DNA of 5,601 nucleotides from Lysobacterales bacterium (GTDB lineage Bacteria > Pseudomonadota > Gammaproteobacteria > Xanthomonadales > Xanthomonadaceae): positions 1 to 5,601 of the forward strand of contig JAGRJX010000186.1 in the NCBI GenBank assembly GCA_020442545.1. The letters are read 5' to 3'. The stretch's first letter is position 1. Each line of letters begins with the position of its first letter. The notes beneath the pieces were generated by a model. It saw only the letters and a program-made list of their open reading frames with translations. It searched no databases and was not told the DNA's origin. The translations under genes were made by a program, and so were the position numbers. Of this stretch, positions 1-4,036 are shown in pieces.

Positions 1-45
1 ACTACCCCCTCAAGATAGCGTGTCTACCAATTCCACCACCTGGGC
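1..45 (-). tRNA. tRNA-Leu(GAG), 5' part, cut by left window edge
   Basis: The minus strand from position 45 down to 1 reads as the first half of a leucine tRNA. The acceptor 5' strand GCCCAGG is followed by GTGGTGGAATTGGTAGACACG, the typical D-arm of bacterial tRNA-Leu with its GG and TAGACAC signatures. The anticodon arm follows: CTATC, loop TTGAGGG, GGTAG, giving a five-pair stem with one T-G pair and anticodon GAG (reads CUC/CUU leucine codons). The variable arm, T-arm and 3' acceptor strand lie outside the window, so acceptor pairing and any encoded CCA cannot be checked. It lies 123 bases downstream of the secG stop on the same strand, so it may be processed from a tpiA-secG read-through transcript; I see no clear promoter of its own. 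Confidence 0.92.
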
Positions 46-168
46 AGGGGTGTTACCACTCCTTCCGCAGCAACCCGAGGGAGCCGCGAAATACGAAGCG
101 GGGATTTTATCAGGCTCGCAGTGCTTTGCCAGAGACTATCCCGCGATGAGGATCGCGGAATCCGGAAA
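46..168 (-). other. secG to tRNA-Leu spacer, no gene seen
   Basis: These 123 bases hold no plausible coding region. A 7-bp hairpin sits just after secG (listed separately). Closer to the tRNA, the minus strand contains TTGCTG (rc of 68-73) and TAACAC (rc of 50-55), but they are only 12 bases apart, too close for a normal sigma-70 promoter, so I do not call one. The 5' leader of the tRNA precursor would end at position 46. Confidence 0.6.
141..158 (-). terminator. Hairpin just downstream of secG, no T-tract
   Basis: CCGCGAT (141-147) and ATCGCGG (152-158) form a perfect seven-pair, GC-rich stem closed by a four-base loop, starting 10 bases past the secG stop codon. On the minus strand it is followed by GATAGTCTCT, without the run of T expected of an intrinsic terminator. 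It may instead slow or partly stop transcription before the tRNA, or protect the 3' end of the secG message. The structure is visible in the sequence; its role is inferred. Confidence 0.4.
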
Positions 169-666
169 CTACGGGGTACCACCCGCGGCCGAAGGCTCGC
201 TGGTGCCTTCCGGTTCCGCCGCGGCAGGATCGTTTGCGGCAGCAGGTGCTGCCGGAACATCATCATTTCCGCCCTCTTCCGGCACCGCTTCAACCGGAGC
301 TGCGGGCACATCGTCGTTGCCGACAGCCGGAAGCACGGACGGCGACTGGTCCTCCAGGTCATCGGAATCGACCGGCGCAGCACCCACCGCGGACATCACG
401 CCAAGATCCTCACTGACCGGCACGGCGGCGCTGCTATGCCGCTCATACATCGCCATGCCAAGGCTGATGAGGAAGAACAGCGTGGCAAGTACCGCCGTGG
501 ACTTGGACAGAAAGTTGGCGGAACCGCGAGCACCGAACACCGTGGCAGAGGCACCGCCACCGAAACCGGAGCCCGCATCGGCGCCGGGACCGCGCTGGAC
601 CAGGATGAACCCAATCATCGCGACCGCGACAAGGACATACAGCACATTGGCCAGAGTAATCAGCAT
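169..666 (-). CDS. secG: SecG, Sec translocon subunit with extended acidic C-terminal tail
   Basis: SecG is the small inner-membrane partner of SecY and SecE in the general protein export channel and assists SecA-driven translocation. The 165-residue product has the family layout: a first membrane helix at about residues 2-22, the conserved cytoplasmic loop rich in Gly/Ser/Ala (about 25-55, including GASATVFGARGSANFLSK), and a second membrane helix at about 57-73. The segment after residue 78 is unusual. It is a tail of about 85 residues, rich in Ala, Pro, Asp and Glu and probably disordered. It contains the motif GNDDVPAAP twice, at 116-124 and 133-141. E. coli SecG is about 110 residues, so nearly all the extra length is in this tail. 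The ATG is preceded only by a weak purine stretch (GAGA, about 12 bases upstream). The gene starts 36 bases after the tpiA stop and is probably co-transcribed with it. Family assignment is secure; a function for the tail is not known to me. Confidence 0.93.
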   Translation of the reverse strand: MLITLANVLYVLVAVAMIGFILVQRGPGADAGSGFGGGASATVFGARGSANFLSKSTAVLATLFFLISLGMAMYERHSSAAVPVSEDLGVMSAVGAAPVDSDDLEDQSPSVLPAVGNDDVPAAPVEAVPEEGGNDDVPAAPAAANDPAAAEPEGTSEPSAAGGTP

Positions 667-702
667 ATCGTTTTCAATCTCTGTCGCCGGGGCGACCGCA
701 CA

Positions 703-1458
703 TCAGCCAGTCGTCACCGCAGCGGCGACGATGGCCAGAAAATCCGAGGCGACCAGTGACGCGCCACCAATCAGGCCACCGTCGATGTCCGGCTGCGCAA
801 ACAGCTCGGCCGCGGTGGCGGGCTTGACGCTACCGCCATAAAGGATCGGCAGCGAGCTGGCTATTCTAGCATCGCGCGCGCCGACTTCGCTACGCAGGAA
901 AGCGTGGACCGCCTGGGCATCCGCCGGCGCCGCACTGAGGCCGGTCCCAATCGCCCAGACTGGCTCATACGCAATGATCGCACCATCGAACGCCTGGTCG
1001 CCCAGCAGCGCAAATACCGGCTCCAGCTGCTGCTGGAGTGCCCATTGCGTCTGCTCTGCCTTGCGCTGGCGCTCGGTTTCGCCAACGCAGAGAACCGGCG
1101 TCAGCCCTGCTGCCCTGGCCTTTGCAAACTTTTCGGCGACCAGTGCCGAGCTTTCGCCGTGGTATTCGCGGCGCTCGGAATGACCGACCAGGCCATAGCG
1201 GCAGCCAACATCGGCCAGCATGCTGGCCGACACTTCACCGGTGTAGGCACCCTCGTCGCGCGAACTCACGTCCTGCGCGCCAAAGCTGACGTACTCACCA
1301 TAACGACCAATCAGGTCGGTGAGATACGGCAGCGGCGGGAACACCAGAACTTCGACACGATCCGCCGTTGGTGCCGCACAGACGGCATCCACCAGCGAAC
1401 GCCCGAAGTCTGTGCTGCCGTTCATCTTCCAGTTGCCCGCCACGATGCGTCGGCGCAT
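703..1458 (-). CDS. tpiA: Triosephosphate isomerase
   Basis: This cytoplasmic TIM-barrel enzyme interconverts dihydroxyacetone phosphate and glyceraldehyde 3-phosphate in glycolysis and gluconeogenesis. The 251-residue product has the usual length and all key residues: Asn9 and Lys11 in AGNWKMNGS, the electrophile His93 in GHSERRE, the catalytic base Glu165 in AYEPVWAIGTG, the flexible loop 6 that follows it, and the phosphate-binding YGGSV (207-211) and GGLIGGASL (227-235). The dimer-interface loop is also recognisable (AQDVSSRDEGAYTGEVSA, 61-78). I chose the ATG at 1456-1458 because GGAG lies five bases upstream and the conserved beta-1 strand starts at once. The frame stays open for 56 more codons upstream, but those residues match nothing in the family. 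It is first in the tpiA-secG-tRNA-Leu block and divergent from the dehydrogenase gene. Confidence 0.97.
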   Translation of the reverse strand: MRRRIVAGNWKMNGSTDFGRSLVDAVCAAPTADRVEVLVFPPLPYLTDLIGRYGEYVSFGAQDVSSRDEGAYTGEVSASMLADVGCRYGLVGHSERREYHGESSALVAEKFAKARAAGLTPVLCVGETERQRKAEQTQWALQQQLEPVFALLGDQAFDGAIIAYEPVWAIGTGLSAAPADAQAVHAFLRSEVGARDARIASSLPILYGGSVKPATAAELFAQPDIDGGLIGGASLVASDFLAIVAAAVTTG

Positions 1459-1563
1459 GTCGTCTCCATATCCGGTCTTCGCGAACGGCAAGGATAGCGG
1501 TGCGAACGACATCGGGCCAGAACGCGGCTCCGCTGAGGGCAGCAATGTCGCGACTGCGGCATC
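1459..1563. promoter_or_regulatory. Divergent intergenic region between tpiA and the SDR gene
   Basis: These 105 bases separate two start codons facing away from each other, so they should hold both promoters. The tpiA ribosome binding site (GGAG, complement of 1464-1467) is clear. I found no -35/-10 pair close to consensus for either direction. The best -10-like word on the minus strand is TATCCT (rc of 1493-1498), with no convincing -35 at the right distance. Assignment as a regulatory region rests on gene orientation only. Confidence 0.35.
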
Positions 1564-2406
1564 ATGGCAGGCAGTCAAAGCGAGCAATCCACCGTGTCCG
1601 AATCCGCAACGAGCAGCCAACCCCACGCCTTGATCACCGGCGCCTCCGCCGGCATCGGTGCCGCCTTTGCCCGCGAATACGCGCGTCGCGACGTGCCGCT
1701 GGTGCTGACCGCGCGCCGCGTCGAGCGCCTGCAGTCACTGGCCGATGAACTGTCATCACAGGTCAGCGTGACGCTCTTGCCGGCCGACCTTGCCGATGCG
1801 GCAACACCAAAAGCCCTGTTTGAGCAATGCCAGCAACGCAGCCTGTTCATCGGCACGCTGGTGAACAACGCCGGCTACGGCGTACCGGGGCGCTTTTTGT
1901 CATCGGACTGGGAAACCCACCGCGACTTCCTGCAGGTGATGCAGACCGGCGTCGCCGAGCTCTGCCATCGCTTCCTGCCGGCCATGGAAGCCGCCGGTTA
2001 CGGCCGCATCCTCAACATAGCCTCGCTGGCCGGCCTGGTGCCTGCTTCCGCCGGACACACGCTGTACGGCGCCAACAAGATCTGGCTGATCCGCTTCAGT
2101 GAAACGCTGGCACTGGAATGCCGCGAACGCGGCGTCCACGTCACCGCACTCTGCCCTGGCTTCACCTGGAGCGAGTTCCACGACGTCAACGGCATGCGCG
2201 GCAATGTGTCGAAACTGCCCGGCTACCTGTGGCAGGACGCGGAAAGCGTGGCCCGCATCGGCGTCGACGCCGTGGAAGCCGGTCGCGGCGTGGTCCTCAC
2301 CAAGGGCGTGAACAAACTGATCGCCGGCATCAGCAAGTACCTGCCGGCACCGCTGGCCCGCGCCATCGTCAGCAGCAAATCCAAGGACTTCCGCGACGCG
2401 GACTGA
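1564..2406 (+). CDS. Short-chain dehydrogenase/reductase, DltE-like, with atypical active site
   Basis: This is a 280-residue classical SDR with a Rossmann fold, predicted cytoplasmic. It has the cofactor loop TGASAGIG (25-32), Arg51-Arg52 after beta-2 (suggesting NADPH preference), Asp75 (PADLAD) near the adenine, NNAG (101-104), Ser154 in NIASLAG, Tyr168 and Lys172 in YGANK, and PGF at 198-200. The whole reads like the uncharacterised DltE/COG0300 group; its substrate cannot be inferred. Two oddities stand out. The position that normally holds the Asn of the Asn-Ser-Tyr-Lys tetrad appears to be Met126 (in MQTGVAELCHRFLPAM), and Ser to Tyr spacing is 14 instead of the usual 13. Start choice is uncertain: the ATG at 1564 has no clear ribosome binding site, and a GTG at 1594 (residue 11), with GAG nine bases upstream, would remove only a low-complexity Ser/Glu/Thr leader. 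It is divergent from tpiA and convergent with the gene to its right, so probably monocistronic. Confidence 0.93.
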   Translation: MAGSQSEQSTVSESATSSQPHALITGASAGIGAAFAREYARRDVPLVLTARRVERLQSLADELSSQVSVTLLPADLADAATPKALFEQCQQRSLFIGTLVNNAGYGVPGRFLSSDWETHRDFLQVMQTGVAELCHRFLPAMEAAGYGRILNIASLAGLVPASAGHTLYGANKIWLIRFSETLALECRERGVHVTALCPGFTWSEFHDVNGMRGNVSKLPGYLWQDAESVARIGVDAVEAGRGVVLTKGVNKLIAGISKYLPAPLARAIVSSKSKDFRDAD

Positions 2407-2471
2407 CCTAAGGTCGACATGCGTTTCGCAGGCCGGATACACGCAGAGCCCGGCACCAGAGAAGTACGCCC
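2407..2471. other. Convergent gap between SDR gene and secreted-protein gene
   Basis: These 65 bases lie between two stop codons facing each other, where a bidirectional terminator would be expected. I see only weak hairpin potential: TGCG-TTT-CGCA at 2420-2430, and GCCGG (2432-2436) with CCGGC (2450-2454) around a 13-base loop. Neither is followed by a T-run on either strand, so no terminator is called. Confidence 0.4.
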
Positions 2472-3941
2472 TCAATCGGGAGAATCATCCCAGGTGATCG
2501 GCCATGCCCAACTGGCCGGTGCGAAGGCGATGCTGTAGTTGGCGCGTTGCGGCACACCATCACCGCCCTGTAGTACACCGTTGACGTAACGCTGGAACAC
2601 AACTGGAATCGCCGGGGCGCCACGATAGAGAAAGCCATCCTCCGCCTGCAGCGTATATCCATAGTTCAAGGCAAGTTCATTGGGTCGCGCATGAAACGAC
2701 CCTTCCGGTGCCATCGGCGGAAACTGGAACGGGTGTTCAGGCACAAGCTCCATTCGCCAGGCTCCGGGCAGGCCCAGTACTTCAGAAGGCGCAATGTATG
2801 AGTCTGCCGGATTGAAGCTGACCACGAGCAACGGAGAAGCCGCCAAAACCCAGCGCTGGTAGGTATTGCTCCCATCCGGGTGGTAGCTCTCAAATGGAGC
2901 TATCCAGTCTGTATCTCGACAAGGTATGCCTGCTCCTGGGCAAACGTTCCCAACCCTAGAATCACCAGTACGGTCATAGGTCGCCATCTGAACCATGGAG
3001 TGACCCAGCAAACTTTCCAGCCCGTCACGCGCATTGAAGTACTTGAGCAGCGGGTAGTTCAGCACCAGATCCGTGGCGGCACCGGCCGCCGGGTTGATGT
3101 TGTAGCTGCCACGGAAATGATCGACGTTCATCGCCGCAGCCATTGCATCCAGCGGCGTCGGCCAGGTGTCCTCGCGGCACAGACTATTGCTGCATACCCG
3201 GCTTGTGGTCCTGCCTTCATCGGTTCCGGCATCGTGCCCGCTGGCCAGGTCGGGCAATGCAGCGCCGGGCCGGGTGTGCTGCACCTGATCCGAATAACCG
3301 TCCAGAGCCAGCCCGGGCACCTTGTAAACCACGCCACCTGCCACCTGGACAATCAGCCATTCGGCAAACAACTGGTAGGCATCATTCATGTGCGGTGTGT
3401 TCGGGTTGTCCGCCCACTCACCACTGTTCCACTTGTCGGCCAGTTGTGAACAGATGGTGTCCCACTGCTGCGGATACTGCTGAGCCGCTGGCACAGACCA
3501 ACCCGATCCCATCAGGATCACTTCCGCCGAACCATAGTCTGCGTCGATATCGACAGCGCCACCGAATGGTTTGACGCCGCCCAGCGGGCCGTCCACCAGC
3601 AGACAGGTTTCGTCGCTGGTTACCAGGCGGCTGCCGCCGCCTTCACGCGAGCCGATGCCTGCCGTCCAGGCATCCTGGCCGCCGTGGAAATAAAGGTTAC
3701 CGCTGAACACCACCGCGCCATCCTGATCCAGCAAACGCAGTTTGGCGATTTTCGCTTGTGACCCCGTTTCGTGCACGTTCTGGATGTTCAGCAAAGTGGA
3801 ATGTCCGCCGGAGGTCGTCCACAGCGGCAGCAGCAGCACCTGGCCACTGCCGCCCGGATCGACTTCCACCGCTTCCACGGTCGGCATCATCACCAGAAGC
3901 AGCAGTCCGAACAGCCTGCTGGCATATGTCCGAAAGTTCAT
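2472..3941 (-). CDS. Secreted protein of unknown function, six cysteines
   Basis: The 489-residue product is predicted to be exported. It has a signal peptide: Arg4 and Arg9, a hydrophobic core (LFGLLLLVMMP, 10-20), and a cleavage site after Ala24 (VEA, then VEVDPG). I chose the ATG at 3939-3941 because GGAG lies six bases upstream and the signal peptide begins there; the frame is open 40 codons further upstream without protein-like sequence. The mature part has six cysteines (113, 164, 250, 255, 334, 341), an even number fitting three disulfides in the periplasm or outside, and no membrane helix. Two segments, GQVLLLPLWTTSGGHSTLLN (33-52) with NLYFHGGQDAWTAGI (82-96), and ATDLVLNYPLLKYFN (289-303), resemble from memory a family of uncharacterised proteobacterial secreted proteins with VLLFPYYT-type and TDWVVTFPTK-type motifs. 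No enzyme motif was recognised. It lies 95 bases downstream of the protease gene on the same strand and may share its transcript. Confidence 0.87.
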   Translation of the reverse strand: MNFRTYASRLFGLLLLVMMPTVEAVEVDPGGSGQVLLLPLWTTSGGHSTLLNIQNVHETGSQAKIAKLRLLDQDGAVVFSGNLYFHGGQDAWTAGIGSREGGGSRLVTSDETCLLVDGPLGGVKPFGGAVDIDADYGSAEVILMGSGWSVPAAQQYPQQWDTICSQLADKWNSGEWADNPNTPHMNDAYQLFAEWLIVQVAGGVVYKVPGLALDGYSDQVQHTRPGAALPDLASGHDAGTDEGRTTSRVCSNSLCREDTWPTPLDAMAAAMNVDHFRGSYNINPAAGAATDLVLNYPLLKYFNARDGLESLLGHSMVQMATYDRTGDSRVGNVCPGAGIPCRDTDWIAPFESYHPDGSNTYQRWVLAASPLLVVSFNPADSYIAPSEVLGLPGAWRMELVPEHPFQFPPMAPEGSFHARPNELALNYGYTLQAEDGFLYRGAPAIPVVFQRYVNGVLQGGDGVPQRANYSIAFAPASWAWPITWDDSPD

Positions 3942-4036
3942 CGCGTTCTCCGCTGCATGCTGCCTCAGCAACCGGGGCCCGACCTTGCTGAAACATGAAG
4001 GGAACAACAAGGCTTGCTGCCACCACCGCCGGGCGT
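3942..4036 (-). other. Spacer between protease and secreted-protein genes
   Basis: This 95-base gap carries the ribosome binding site of the downstream gene (GGAG, complement of 3948-3951) and an inverted repeat at 3965-3991 (listed separately). I see no T-run after a stem and no convincing -35/-10 pair, so the sequence does not settle whether the downstream gene has its own promoter or is read through from the protease gene. Confidence 0.45.
3965..3991. repeat. Inverted repeat in the protease/secreted-protein spacer
   Basis: TCAGCAA (3965-3971) and TTGCTGA (3985-3991) are perfect 7-base inverted repeats around 13 bases that include the self-complementary GGGCCC (3975-3980). In RNA this could fold as a seven-pair stem with a large loop. 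As DNA it could be a dyad bound by a regulator. No T-tract follows on the minus strand, so it is not a standard terminator. A chance occurrence is possible. Confidence 0.35.

Noticed and set aside
84..110. Plus-strand stem CCGC/GCGG followed by ATTTTAT, resembling a terminator
   Set aside because: The stem is only four pairs and no plus-strand gene ends there; transcription here runs on the minus strand.
20..841. Long plus-strand open frame (273 codons) opposite secG and the 3' end of tpiA
   Set aside because: It is antisense to two well-identified genes. Its product is Ala/Ser/Thr/Pro low-complexity sequence of the kind produced by the reverse strand of GC-rich codons, and matches no family.
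904..1497. Plus-strand open frame opposite tpiA
   Set aside because: It is antisense to a complete, fully conserved tpiA; a codon-bias shadow.
1459..1626. Upstream extension of tpiA to an ATG at 1626, adding 56 residues
   Set aside because: TIM enzymes start directly before the AGNWKMNGS strand, the ATG at 1458 has a good GGAG site, and the extension would overlap the divergent SDR gene.
1900..2475. Minus-strand open frame opposite the SDR gene
   Set aside because: It is antisense to a clear SDR with all major motifs and has no ribosome binding site or recognisable product.
2880..3449. Plus-strand open frame opposite the secreted-protein gene
   Set aside because: It is antisense to a gene with a signal peptide and ribosome binding site, and its translation shows no domain-like pattern.
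3820..3840. Run of GCAGCAGCAGCA-like triplets
   Set aside because: It is short, imperfect, and explained as Leu codons of VLLLPLW in the secreted-protein gene; not a meaningful microsatellite.
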